NCBI GenBank assembly: GCA_003554565.1
Contig: PWGR01000086.1
Coordinates: 1 to 11,071 of the forward strand
DNA: 11,071 nt
Origin: Clostridia bacterium
GTDB taxonomy: Bacteria > Bacillota > Sulfobacillia > SLMV01
Direction: 5' to 3'
Part shown: piece after piece, positions 1 to 6,809 of the stretch
How the letters are laid out: every line of letters starts with the position of its first letter
Position numbering within the stretch: the first letter of the stretch is position 1
Program-made: the position numbers and the translations under genes
Notes under the pieces: model-generated
Databases searched by the model: none
What the model was told of the DNA's origin: nothing
What the model saw: the letters and a program-made list of their open reading frames with translations, nothing else

Positions 1-1
1 C

Positions 2-553
2 TCCGTCGCGTACGATTTCGGGCTCCGCACTCCCTACTCGGGCTCCGCCCCTCTGCTCAACGGTGAGATAGCCGAAGATCTGACGTATTACCTCACCACC
101 TCAGAACAGGTCCCCTCAGCCGCCGGACTGGGCGTCCTCATCGGCAGCAGCGAGGCCGTTGAGGCGGCGGGAGGTTTTCTCGTCCAGCGGGTTCCTATGA
201 GGCATGAAGACGAGGGGGAAGCAGAGGAGGCACTCGATGACATTCTCCGTCGCTGCCAAGAAATTGATTCGGTCAGCCGTTTCATCGAAAGCGGCGGTGC
301 CCCCTCGGATTTGATCCGCAGCCTGATCTCGGATCTGCCGTTTCGTAAGATCGGAAGTGATACTGTACAGTCTCACTGCACCTGTAGCCGCGCACGGGCC
401 ATTCACCTTCTTCAGTCCATGACTGCCGAAGAGGTGCAGAAAATCGCTGAGGGAACCAAACCCCAAGAGATCAAGTGTGAGTTTTGTGGGGCACAATACC
501 GCTTCACCCGGGAGGAGGTCAACCGTTTCACCGGCGGATCCTATGAATCATGA
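2..553 (+). CDS. hslO: 33 kDa redox-regulated chaperone Hsp33, C-terminal part (5' end cut by window)
   Basis: The last 183 residues of Hsp33, a cytoplasmic holdase chaperone activated by oxidation that protects unfolding proteins during oxidative and heat stress. The frame is open from the window edge. Near its start it carries the family signature around GEIAEDLTYYL and SEQVPSA, from the substrate-binding core. The zinc redox switch is complete: a CxC pair (HCTCSR, residues 126 and 128 of the visible part) and a CxxC pair (CEFC, residues 159 and 162). In the family these four cysteines bind zinc when reduced and form disulfides on activation. Full-length Hsp33 is about 290 residues, so roughly the first 105 lie outside the window. 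The stop is TGA at 551-553, 13 bp before the end of the convergent zinc-ribbon gene. Identification is secure; nothing in the visible part looks damaged. Confidence 0.96.
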   Translation, partial: SVAYDFGLRTPYSGSAPLLNGEIAEDLTYYLTTSEQVPSAAGLGVLIGSSEAVEAAGGFLVQRVPMRHEDEGEAEEALDDILRRCQEIDSVSRFIESGGAPSDLIRSLISDLPFRKIGSDTVQSHCTCSRARAIHLLQSMTAEEVQKIAEGTKPQEIKCEFCGAQYRFTREEVNRFTGGSYES

Positions 554-566
554 AAAGGAAGCGCAG

Positions 567-791
567 TCAGTTCTCCTCTCCCGGGGGCAATGTGCCCCGC
601 AGAAGCTGCTCGAGCTCCTCCTCATCCAGGTCATGAATCTGAATCGATATTATTCCTTTCGTCTCAAGCACCATAAATCTCTTGCACCGGCTGCACTTGA
701 CGATAATTTTGTCGTCGAATACCGTCATGAGCAGCTTGTTGCACGTACATCTAACCGGTTCACCAATGAGTCCAGGATTAGATCTGTTCAC
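567..791 (-). CDS. Small Com-like zinc-ribbon protein
   Basis: Encodes about 74 residues with a CxC...CxxC zinc ribbon: RCTCNKLL, then KCSRCKRFMVL 16 residues further on. This resembles phage Mu Com, the small zinc protein that activates translation of mom mRNA, and related Com-like proteins of bacterial chromosomes. The tail is acidic (DLDEEELEQLL). The start is chosen as GTG at 791-789 because a perfect AGGAGG lies at 806-801 with a 9-nt spacer. The frame stays open to an ATG at 893, which would add 34 basic residues but has no good ribosome site. The predicted length of 74 is close to Com (about 62). No other phage gene is nearby, so a chromosomal role is more likely than a mom-type system. 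Its true function, RNA or DNA binding or zinc handling, cannot be read from sequence. It converges on hslO and diverges from the asparaginase gene. Confidence 0.7.
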   Translation of the reverse strand: MNRSNPGLIGEPVRCTCNKLLMTVFDDKIIVKCSRCKRFMVLETKGIISIQIHDLDEEELEQLLRGTLPPGEEN

Positions 792-800
792 AAAACGCGT

Positions 801-806
801 CCTCCT
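801..806 (-). promoter_or_regulatory. Ribosome binding site that decides the Com-like start
   Basis: On the minus strand this reads AGGAGG, a full Shine-Dalgarno core, 9 nt upstream of a GTG codon at 791. The upstream ATG candidates at 893 and 854 lack a comparable site, so the short form of the protein is preferred. Confidence 0.65.
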
Positions 807-991
807 AACACTTGGTTCAGTTACCTGCCGCGGCCCGGGTCTCCGGACTATCATCCGCTTTCTCTGATCTCTCCCACCTGCGGCGCGGTTCATTTTATGT
901 CAACCAGGATATCTCCGGGACACATATGCAAGGGAATCCCAGAGCCGTTGAAGAAGTCGTGCATAACACCACAGAGAGGGGTGCCATACAC

Positions 992-1945
992 ATGGCAGAA
1001 AGCATAACAGTGATGACCACAGGCGGAACAATAGCGACACCACGTGACTATCGGCAGAGACGCCTGTCCGCCAAAGATCTTGCCGAAGCATTGAATAGTA
1101 GTGATCAGCGAATCACCGACGCTCACGTTGCCTGGAAAGACTTCGCCAGCCGCCCCTCCAATGCAATAACGTGCGACGACGTCCTGTCTCTTCTGGACAG
1201 GATGGAAAAAGAAATAGCAGAAGGGGCAAAGGCGGTAGTGATCACGCACGGCACAGACTTCATGGAGGAAACAGCCTACCTTCTCTCCCTTTTCTGGGAA
1301 TACGATCAGCCGGTCATCCTGACCGGGGCTATGCGGTCCGCCGGTTCCATCAGCGCCGACGGTCCTCGCAACCTGGAGGCTGCACTGCGCACTGCCGAAT
1401 CTCCCCGCGCACAGGGCCGCGGGCCCTTGCTGGTCTTTCATGACAAGATCTACGCGACGGGAGAAATCAGCAAAGTGCACAGCTGGGACACTGATGCCTT
1501 CGCGGCGGAGCTCGGCCCCCTGGGGACAATCAACCAGTGGAATGAGCTGCACTTTCAACGGGAAACTATAAAAAGGAAAACTCTCCCCCGCCCGACCTCT
1601 TTGACTGAGCCTGTGGCTCTCATTACCGCATCCATGGATACCTCCGAAGCAATGGTGGATGCACTGGTGAGCGGCGGCTATCGCGGTCTGGTTATTCAGG
1701 GGGGCGGTAGGGGTTCACTGCCCCCGCGGATGATGGAGGCTGCCAAATACGCAGCCGACAACGGTGTGCATATCGTCATCGCCAGTCGCTGCGCTTTTGG
1801 AGGTACATCACCCGGATCACTATCCCCGGGCATCATCCGCGCTGGAAATCTGAACGGAGTGAAGGCCCGCCTGCTGCTCTTAGTTGCCATAAGCTTACAT
1901 GGTTATGATCGAGACAAGATCCGGGAGACTTTCGACGCACACTGA
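992..1945 (+). CDS. ansA: L-asparaginase, cytoplasmic type
   Basis: A 317-residue protein that hydrolyses L-asparagine to aspartate and ammonia. Both asparaginase signatures are present: TTGGTIAT at residues 9-16 and THGTDFMEETAYL at 85-97. By comparison with E. coli asparaginase II, Thr13 should be the nucleophile, with Thr88, Asp89 and Lys161 (in EISKVHSWDTD) forming the second catalytic triad. GAMRSAGSISADGPRNL (112-128) is another family hallmark. No signal peptide is present, so a cytoplasmic enzyme is likely. ATG 992 is chosen because the TGGTI motif normally lies within the first 10-15 residues; GAGGGG at 976-981 gives a 10-nt spacer. The frame is open upstream to 812, but that part overlaps the divergent gene and looks non-coding. 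The stop is 20 bp before the response regulator, which suggests an operon. The symbol is by family; some members prefer glutamine or act in archaeal-type amidotransferases. Confidence 0.9.
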   Translation: MAESITVMTTGGTIATPRDYRQRRLSAKDLAEALNSSDQRITDAHVAWKDFASRPSNAITCDDVLSLLDRMEKEIAEGAKAVVITHGTDFMEETAYLLSLFWEYDQPVILTGAMRSAGSISADGPRNLEAALRTAESPRAQGRGPLLVFHDKIYATGEISKVHSWDTDAFAAELGPLGTINQWNELHFQRETIKRKTLPRPTSLTEPVALITASMDTSEAMVDALVSGGYRGLVIQGGGRGSLPPRMMEAAKYAADNGVHIVIASRCAFGGTSPGSLSPGIIRAGNLNGVKARLLLLVAISLHGYDRDKIRETFDAH

Positions 1946-1965
1946 CGCACAACTGGGAGGTCACG

Positions 1966-2667
1966 ATGGCGGACGCAGCGGAGCGGATCCTCATAATTGA
2001 AGACGACCGGAGTATTCAAAAGCTTCTGCAGCTGTACCTGCAGAGAGAGGGCTTCGATGTGCACGTCGTCTCCGATGGGGAAAATGGCCTGGAGAAATTC
2101 CGCCAGTTGGAGCCGCACATTGTGATTCTGGATCTGATTCTGCCAGGGCTGGACGGGAGAGCCGTCTGCCGGCACATACGAAGAGACTCCTCGGTCCCTA
2201 TCATAATGCTCACCGCGCGTGATGCGCTGGACGAACGCGTCGAGGGACTGACTCTGGGGGCAGATGACTACGTAACCAAACCGTTTGAGCCCCGCGAGTT
2301 GGTCGCACGCATTCGGGCAGTTCTCAGACGCTCAGGAGACAATGAAGAAGACGAGATCCTGCGTTACGGAAACCTCCAGATTGATCCATACAAGAGGATC
2401 GTCAAGAAAGGAAAACAATCGGTACAGCTGACTGCCAAGGAATTTGACCTGCTGCATCTGTTGGCCAAAAATCCCTCGCAGGTCTTCACGCGCGACCAGC
2501 TGCTGGATCGCGTGTGGGGATATGAGTTTTACGGCAACGTGCGGACGGTAGATGTACATATTCGACACCTGCGCAAGAAAGTGGAGTGCGATCCGAGCAA
2601 CCCGCAGCACATAGTCACCGTATGGGGGGTCGGCTATAAGTTCGAGCCAGCGGAGGAGGAAGTATGA
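1966..2667 (+). CDS. OmpR/PhoB-family DNA-binding response regulator
   Basis: A 233-residue cytoplasmic transcription factor. The receiver domain (about residues 6-122) has the acidic pair Asp13/Asp14, the phospho-acceptor Asp56 (in HIVILDLILPGLDG), the switch Thr83 (MLTARD) and Lys105 (YVTKPFEPREL). The C-terminal winged-helix domain (about 131-228) has the typical LTAKEFDLLHLLAKNP, the recognition-helix region TVDVHIRHLRKKV, and the terminal hairpin VWGVGYKF. GGGAGG lies 6 nt before the ATG. The last codons overlap the kinase start (ATGA), so the two are translationally coupled partners. The gene follows the asparaginase gene by 20 bp. This could mean the system controls or senses something tied to amino-acid or nitrogen supply, but no sensor ligand can be read from the sequence. 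All key residues are intact. Confidence 0.95.
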   Translation: MADAAERILIIEDDRSIQKLLQLYLQREGFDVHVVSDGENGLEKFRQLEPHIVILDLILPGLDGRAVCRHIRRDSSVPIIMLTARDALDERVEGLTLGADDYVTKPFEPRELVARIRAVLRRSGDNEEDEILRYGNLQIDPYKRIVKKGKQSVQLTAKEFDLLHLLAKNPSQVFTRDQLLDRVWGYEFYGNVRTVDVHIRHLRKKVECDPSNPQHIVTVWGVGYKFEPAEEEV

Positions 2668-4121
2668 GAATCCGCGCGCAGCTGACGGCATCGCACCTGT
2701 TTGCGGTTTTAATCATACTGATCCTGGTGCTCGTGCTTCTCAACGGTATGGCCCGCTCCCACTTTCTGACTGAAGCCCATACTGACCTCGTTCGCCAGGG
2801 CGAGACGCTCACGGCAATCATGGCAGCAGAACTGCTCTTTCGCGGACTCCGTGCACCTACCCTCCCGGATGATCGAATCCAGGCCATAGGGCGAACGGCG
2901 TCCGCCCTGATCGACGGTGACTTTGTGCTGCTCTCCACTGCGGGCGACATGCTCATTCGCTCCGACGACATCCATCTACCACCTGAGCCGCAGGAGCGTC
3001 TAGAATTGGAGCCGGTCCAGCAGGCCCTGGCAGAAGGAGAAATCGTAAGCGACCGGGGAAAGGGCCCGGACGGAACGGCACTGCTGGCGGCCTTTGTGCC
3101 CATCACCTTGCAGGACGGACGTCCTCCGATCGGATTGGTGATAGCTTTTCGATCGGAATCCGAGGCAGTTGCGCCGGTACGCGACATGCAGCGGATAACC
3201 TTGCAGGTGGGCGCCTTGGCCCTGGCTACAGGGATTATCTTGAGCTTCGTCCTGTCACGCATCCTGTCAGAGCCGGCCGAAAAGCTGAGCCACGTGGCCC
3301 GCGCACTCAGGCGAGGAGATCTGGAGCAGCGGGCCCCCGAAGTATCAACCCATGAGTACTCACAGATGGCTCAGATGATCAACCAAATTACCGAACGACT
3401 CTCCGAGTCGATGCAGAAGCGTCGAGCATTCATAGCCAGCATCTCGCATGAAATCCGGACGCCGGTCACCTCAATTCGGGGATTCGTTCAGGCTCTGCAG
3501 GACGGCGTGATCTCAGAAGAAGATCGCGATCAGTACCTCGAAACTATCATGGGCGAAACCCGGCGCATTCAGCGACTTCTCGAGGACCTGCTGCAGCTGG
3601 AACGACTGGAAACCGGTCAACTGTCCATGCAGTTTGACTGGATCAGTGCCGATGAACTGGTGGATCGCGCCACCTCCCGTATAGCCCATGCAGCACGGCA
3701 GAAAGAGGTCACAGTTGAGGCAGATATCCCTGAAGATGGCAGGCTGCAGATCTGGGCGGACGCAGAGCGACTGGACCAGGTTCTCGGCAACCTGACGGAA
3801 AATGCCATCCGGTATACACCCCCGCACGGCACGATCGAACTGGGCGTGCGTCTCCTGACACAGGAACACGACCCAGAGAAAGCTCTTTTCTGGGTGGCCG
3901 ATGATGGCCCGGGAGTACCTGAGGATGAGATAAACACCATATTCGAAACCTTTTACCAGGTCTCGGCAAGTACACACGAGGGAGCTGGTCTGGGCCTGGC
4001 CATATCACGTGAAATAATCGGCGGCCATAATGGGCAGATATGGGTTGAAAATCGCCCGGGAGGGGGGGCTCTCTTTCAGTTCACCCTGCCGCACGTGCGG
4101 ATCATCAATAGAGATTCATGA
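2664..4121 (+). CDS. Membrane sensor histidine kinase (HAMP, HisKA, HATPase)
   Basis: A 485-residue inner-membrane sensor kinase, partner of the regulator it overlaps by 4 bp (ATGA). The strong GGAGGAGGA site lies inside the end of the regulator gene. Architecture: transmembrane helix at about 11-29, an extracytoplasmic sensor of about 140 residues, and a second helix at about 179-198. A HAMP linker follows to about 250. The HisKA domain has phospho-acceptor His262 in SISHEIRTPVTSIRGF. The ATPase domain has an N box (NLTENAIRYTPPHG, 376-389), G1 (DDGPGVP, 413-419), an F box (IFETFYQV) and G2 (GAGLGLAISREIIGGHNG, 440-457). All catalytic motifs are intact, so it should autophosphorylate. The sensor domain has the size and position of a dCache or PAS-like fold, but the ligand is unknown. 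The 3' end overlaps the convergent hydrolase gene by 6 bp. Confidence 0.95.
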   Translation: MRIRAQLTASHLFAVLIILILVLVLLNGMARSHFLTEAHTDLVRQGETLTAIMAAELLFRGLRAPTLPDDRIQAIGRTASALIDGDFVLLSTAGDMLIRSDDIHLPPEPQERLELEPVQQALAEGEIVSDRGKGPDGTALLAAFVPITLQDGRPPIGLVIAFRSESEAVAPVRDMQRITLQVGALALATGIILSFVLSRILSEPAEKLSHVARALRRGDLEQRAPEVSTHEYSQMAQMINQITERLSESMQKRRAFIASISHEIRTPVTSIRGFVQALQDGVISEEDRDQYLETIMGETRRIQRLLEDLLQLERLETGQLSMQFDWISADELVDRATSRIAHAARQKEVTVEADIPEDGRLQIWADAERLDQVLGNLTENAIRYTPPHGTIELGVRLLTQEHDPEKALFWVADDGPGVPEDEINTIFETFYQVSASTHEGAGLGLAISREIIGGHNGQIWVENRPGGGALFQFTLPHVRIINRDS

Positions 4122-5108
4122 GGCTCGCCAGCAGATGTCCTCTCCACGACGGCTGATTTTCACGGTTCCCTCCTCACGCATGGTATGCAGGATAGTGTGG
4201 ACTGAATCCTCCAGCAGTCTGCGAACGAAAGGGTCGTCAGCATCAATAGTAAGACTGTCAGCCACTTCTTCTGTGGTACACTTACCGCGATTGAGGGCTC
4301 CCACTATCTCAGCCTCCATACGACGCACCCGATCCCTGGTATTCTCAAGAAACCGGCGGCAGCGCCGGTGACCCACTGTCGGTACCGCGTGTCCCCATCC
4401 GAGAACTCGAACCTCAAGTGCGACAAGCCGGTTGAGGCTCTGCAGCCAATCGGCATAATGGCCGAGCGGGTGAGGGCGAGCGGGACCTAACCACATAGGC
4501 AGATCGCCAGCGAAAATCGCCCCGCAGGCCGGCAGGTACATACTAAGACTGCCGGGGGAGTGCCCGGGACTGTGAACTACCTCCAACTGCATATCGCCCA
4601 CCTCGATAACGTCTCCATCCTCCAGTGTGCCGTCCACCGCCACCGGGTGATACCGGTCACGAGCCACGCTTCGCTGTTCGGATAGATACTCTTCTTCCGA
4701 GCGGTTCATCTGCGTGTAGGCATCCCGCAGTGTGGCCCCTCGCACGCCAAGCATCCAATCATCATCGAAAGCCCGCAGGGGCTGTTCAGCAAGAGGTTTA
4801 TCAGCGGCGTGCATCAATACGGGACAACCATACCGGTCCTGCAGGGCCGAGGCATTGCCGGTGTGGTCATAATGGTCATGCGTAAGGACTATCCAGCTGG
4901 GCGTCACCCGCTGCGCGGCCAGAAAGCGCACCAGCATGCGAAATCTGTGCATGCCCACACCTGCATCGATAATTCCGCACTCAGAACCCTGCTGTATCAC
5001 GTAAACGGTTGCGCTCAGGGACACGTCATCATAACGTCGGGATGGTTTTCCGGCAAAGAAAACGCCCGGCAGATAATATCCGAGGTCGAAAGGCAGCCTC
5101 TTCAGCAC
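4116..5108 (-). CDS. Metallo-beta-lactamase-fold hydrolase with C-terminal winged-helix-like tail
   Basis: About 330 residues with the two-metal MBL site: THDHYDH, a histidine in SPGHSPGS, an aspartate in FAGDLP and a late histidine in GWGHAVPT, in the canonical order. About the last 55 residues (from CTTEEVADSL to the end) resemble the small winged-helix domain found in LACTB2-like members. The family includes thioesterases, glyoxalase II-like enzymes and RNases, and the substrate cannot be read here. Start choice: GTG at 5108 is preferred because AGGTGA ends 5 nt upstream. The longer form from GTG 5117 would place the ribosome site inside the coding sequence. The gene converges on the histidine kinase with a 6-bp overlap, so there is no room for a terminator between them. 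A TATAAT box lies about 50 bp upstream. Confidence 0.88.
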   Translation of the reverse strand: MLKRLPFDLGYYLPGVFFAGKPSRRYDDVSLSATVYVIQQGSECGIIDAGVGMHRFRMLVRFLAAQRVTPSWIVLTHDHYDHTGNASALQDRYGCPVLMHAADKPLAEQPLRAFDDDWMLGVRGATLRDAYTQMNRSEEEYLSEQRSVARDRYHPVAVDGTLEDGDVIEVGDMQLEVVHSPGHSPGSLSMYLPACGAIFAGDLPMWLGPARPHPLGHYADWLQSLNRLVALEVRVLGWGHAVPTVGHRRCRRFLENTRDRVRRMEAEIVGALNRGKCTTEEVADSLTIDADDPFVRRLLEDSVHTILHTMREEGTVKISRRGEDICWRAS

Positions 5109-5160
5109 CGCGGTCACCTCTCAGCACTAAGTCAACGCGACAAGTGCAGGATTTAGCAAG

Positions 5161-5189
5161 ATTATATCCGAAGCTCAGTATCCGTTCCA
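5161..5189 (-). promoter_or_regulatory. Candidate promoter for the MBL-fold hydrolase gene
   Basis: Read on the minus strand, a perfect TATAAT lies at 5166-5161, with a weak TGGAAC at the -35 position 17 nt upstream (5189-5184). Transcription would begin near 5154, giving a leader of about 45 nt to the GTG start. The -10 match is seen directly. The -35 matches TTGACA at only three of six positions, so an activator or chance occurrence is possible. Confidence 0.4.
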
Positions 5190-5244
5190 CCTCCTGCCTA
5201 TCGGGGCCCACCAATCTGCGGCTCTTGCTGCATCAACATACCCT

Positions 5245-5264
5245 GCTGCTCGCCGCTGCTCGCC
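5245..5264. repeat. Perfect tandem duplication of a 10-bp unit
   Basis: GCTGCTCGCC occurs twice back to back with no mismatch, in the non-coding leader region between divergent genes. It is probably a small slippage duplication, and no function is evident. Confidence 0.7.
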
Positions 5265-5473
5265 GGAAACCATGGAGTATTAGACTGGAGGACAGGTTGC
5301 GTCACCGTGCAGAAATACACTCAAGAGAGGATCCCCCACTCTCACCTTTTCTTAATTGCACAGCAATATCACTCCCCTGTCGCAAAGACAACTGCACGTA
5401 AAGCTCGTCAGGCCGGACTCCTGAGAGATATATTGTAACCAGGGTGTTCCTGACGGAGGGAGTGGTCGGACAG

Positions 5474-5623
5474 ATGGTTCACTTCCGGTTTGCGATGGAA
5501 ATCCTTCGACAACTGTACCGTGACCTGTCTCCACCGCCGTACATCATCGGAATCGTTGCCGCGGGAACGTTGGTCGCCGTCGGTTTGCTTCTGCTCTTAC
5601 GATCAAAGAAACAACAGATGTAA
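5474..5623 (+). CDS. Small single-pass membrane protein, 49 residues, unknown function
   Basis: A short gene not attributable to a known family. Residues 1-20 are polar and amphipathic (MEILRQLYRDLS), followed by a PPP kink. Residues 23-42 form a clean hydrophobic helix (IIGIVAAGTLVAVGLLLLLR), and the protein ends in a basic tail RSKKQQ. This layout of amphipathic helix, proline break, one membrane span and positive tail is typical of small membrane regulators or accessory subunits and is unlikely from random sequence. GGAGGG at 5455-5460 precedes the ATG with a 13-nt spacer, which is long. GTG at 5462 is in frame but too close to that site, and GTG 5444 is also in frame, so the exact start is uncertain. 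It stands alone, divergent from the MBL hydrolase and followed by gene-poor DNA. The basic tail suggests a cytoplasmic C-terminus, which is inference. Confidence 0.55.
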   Translation: MVHFRFAMEILRQLYRDLSPPPYIIGIVAAGTLVAVGLLLLLRSKKQQM

Positions 5624-5626
5624 GGT

Positions 5627-5655
5627 TGCGGACCCTGCGGAATTGCACGTCCGCA
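5627..5655. repeat. Inverted repeat just after the small membrane protein gene
   Basis: Arms TGCGGAC (5627-5633) and GTCCGCA (5649-5655) match perfectly around a 15-nt loop, starting 4 nt after the stop codon. No T-run follows on the plus strand, so it is not a standard intrinsic terminator, though it could act as an mRNA 3'-end stabiliser. Confidence 0.45.
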
Positions 5656-6024
5656 GCATGAGACGGAAAATCGTTGCGGGATTGAAACAGGCTTTGAGAT
5701 TCTGGAGTCAAACAGCGATATGTCCCGGTCAATGATATTCGAGGCGATAAAGAGTGAGGATGATAATGTAGCCCAGTCTGAGCTACTAGACGCACTATCC
5801 AGAAGATCTATCGAAAGCATCAGAGAACAGGGCACGAAAATGCGGCCAACAGGCTCTGGATCTGATGACTGTCTGAGTCCTGCCTTGTCTGTTTCGGTGT
5901 CACGATTACGACCACGATACATCCATGGAAACATTCCCTGCTTCGGGCAGATGATCGTACACACCTCTTTGGCATTGTTGGCGAGACCAATAGAGCACAT
6001 CAGGATGGGACAACCTCTCATTCT

Positions 6025-6040
6025 CATCCGCCGACGGATG
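6025..6040. repeat. Hairpin, 6-bp stem with 4-nt loop
   Basis: CATCCG and CGGATG flank the loop CCGA. It ends 3 nt before the long inverted repeat at 6043-6108, making the two likely parts of one folded element. Confidence 0.5.
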
Positions 6041-6042
6041 CA

Positions 6043-6108
6043 TTGCCTGGACGCGGAGCGCGTTATGGCAATCGCAACAACCTCAGTACGTATAAACCGT
6101 CCAGGCAA
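6043..6108. repeat. 11-bp perfect inverted repeat enclosing 44 nt
   Basis: TTGCCTGGACG (6043-6053) and CGTCCAGGCAA (6098-6108) are exact reverse complements. An 11-bp perfect match at this spacing is unlikely by chance in so short a region. It could be the closing stem of a structured RNA, or the ends of a very small mobile-element remnant. No flanking target duplication is seen. Confidence 0.55.
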
Positions 6109-6125
6109 ATCTACGCAGAGCGTGA

Positions 6126-6141
6126 CAGAAACATGTTTCTG
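6126..6141. repeat. 16-bp perfect palindrome
   Basis: CAGAAACATGTTTCTG is fully self-complementary, located about 105 bp upstream of the YdjM-like gene. A loopless palindrome of this size resembles a dimeric repressor operator. It might alternatively belong to the neighbouring hairpin cluster. Confidence 0.5.
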
Positions 6142-6245
6142 CCCGCATCCGGAGGGAGAGGATTCCGGGAGCATGTGGCAAAGTACATGTCATGCACCCG
6201 GACGCGGGTGCTGGGAGGGGCATTTGCGGGGAGGAGGGGTTGACG

Positions 6246-6809
6246 ATGTGGCTGGCAGCGCACGCGACGTGCGGCGCCGCACTGGGAAAATACATCCGGC
6301 GCCCGACCGCGCTGGCGGCAGTCGCGGTGGGCAGCCACGTCGTGCTGGATTGGATCCCCCACTGGGACTACCCCGCGTGGCCGGTCTTGGCAGGCATGGA
6401 CCTGGTTCTCGCCGTCGGGCTGGTGGCGCTGCTGTGTCGACCGGATCGGTACGCGTGGTGGGGGGCGTTCTGGGCGGCGGTTCCCGATGTGGACGTGGTG
6501 CTTTCGTATTACGGTTTGATCCCGGAGTCGCTGTTCCCCTCGCATCGTGCGGGATTCCCGCACGGTGAAGCCGACGCCCTTGCGGGTTCGGTGCTGCAGG
6601 TGCTATTCATAGTCCTCTGCGTCTATCTTGCGCGACGGGGAAATGGGCGGGCATCCCGGCCGCCATGCGGCGCCGCCAGTGGAGACGCGCCGGACCGGTT
6701 CGATAGCAACGGAGGGAGTGCTGGCGCTACGCCTGCTGGGTGTTCGTTTCGTCGAGGCTGCTCCGGCCACAGGCAGCATGGACAACCCACAGCATCCGCT
6801 GATCTTTGA
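6246..6809 (+). CDS. YdjM-like integral membrane protein (putative metal-dependent hydrolase family), C-terminus doubtful
   Basis: A 187-residue predicted protein. GAGGAGG at 6231-6237 sits 8 nt before ATG 6246, which fixes the start. The first 131 residues are a multi-pass membrane protein with the histidine and aspartate pattern of the LexA-binding/YdjM-like family (PF04307 type): His6, GSHVVLDWIPHWD (29-41), AAVPDVD (77-83) and SHRAGFPHG (99-107). Hydrophobic segments lie at about 21-37, 45-65, 71-88 and 112-129. The family is called a hydrolase from its conserved metal-ligand-like residues; activity is unproven. After residue 131 the sequence becomes low-complexity, rich in Gly, Ser, Arg and Cys, unlike the family. 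The +1 frame of the same DNA (about 6690-6880) reads more protein-like, so a frameshift or decayed end near 6620-6690 is possible. The gene is visibly more GC-rich than its neighbours. Confidence 0.7.
   Translation: MWLAAHATCGAALGKYIRRPTALAAVAVGSHVVLDWIPHWDYPAWPVLAGMDLVLAVGLVALLCRPDRYAWWGAFWAAVPDVDVVLSYYGLIPESLFPSHRAGFPHGEADALAGSVLQVLFIVLCVYLARRGNGRASRPPCGAASGDAPDRFDSNGGSAGATPAGCSFRRGCSGHRQHGQPTASADL

Larger units (their letters stand above)
5109..5473. other. Intergenic stretch between the MBL hydrolase and small membrane protein genes
   Basis: These 365 bp hold the promoter candidate of the minus-strand hydrolase, a tandem 10-bp duplication at 5245-5264 and small hairpins: ATTGC/GCAAT at 5355-5367, and GAGAG...CTCTC followed by a short T-rich run near 5325-5353. 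Open frames here are short, lack ribosome sites and look non-coding. No RNA gene is recognised. Confidence 0.5.
5624..6245. other. Gene-poor stretch rich in inverted repeats
   Basis: About 620 bp without a convincing gene. Long open frames exist on both strands, but their translations lack family features and ribosome sites and are rich in Ser, Arg and Cys. The stretch from about 5720 to 5850 on the plus strand reads more protein-like (EAIKSEDDNVAQSELLDAL) and could be a decayed gene start. The notable content is a cluster of perfect inverted repeats at 6025-6141, listed separately. Confidence 0.5.

Noticed and set aside
890..1558. Long minus-strand open frame opposite the asparaginase gene
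   Set aside because: It is the mirror of a clear asparaginase coding region; the Cys- and His-rich translation has no family features.
5109..5117. Upstream GTG start for the MBL-fold hydrolase
   Set aside because: No ribosome site precedes it; AGGTGA overlapping this codon is better placed to serve the GTG at 5108.
5679..5688. GGATTGAAAC, which resembles the 3' end of many CRISPR repeats
   Set aside because: It occurs once only, with no second copy at spacer distance and no cas gene in the window.
5479..6174. Long minus-strand open frame
   Set aside because: Rich in Ser, Arg and Cys with no motif or ribosome site. It lies antisense to the small membrane protein gene and crosses the inverted repeats.
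5720..6568. Long plus-strand open frame
   Set aside because: It runs out of frame through the start of the YdjM-like gene, has no ribosome site, and most of its translation lacks protein-like character; only about the first 40 codons look plausible.
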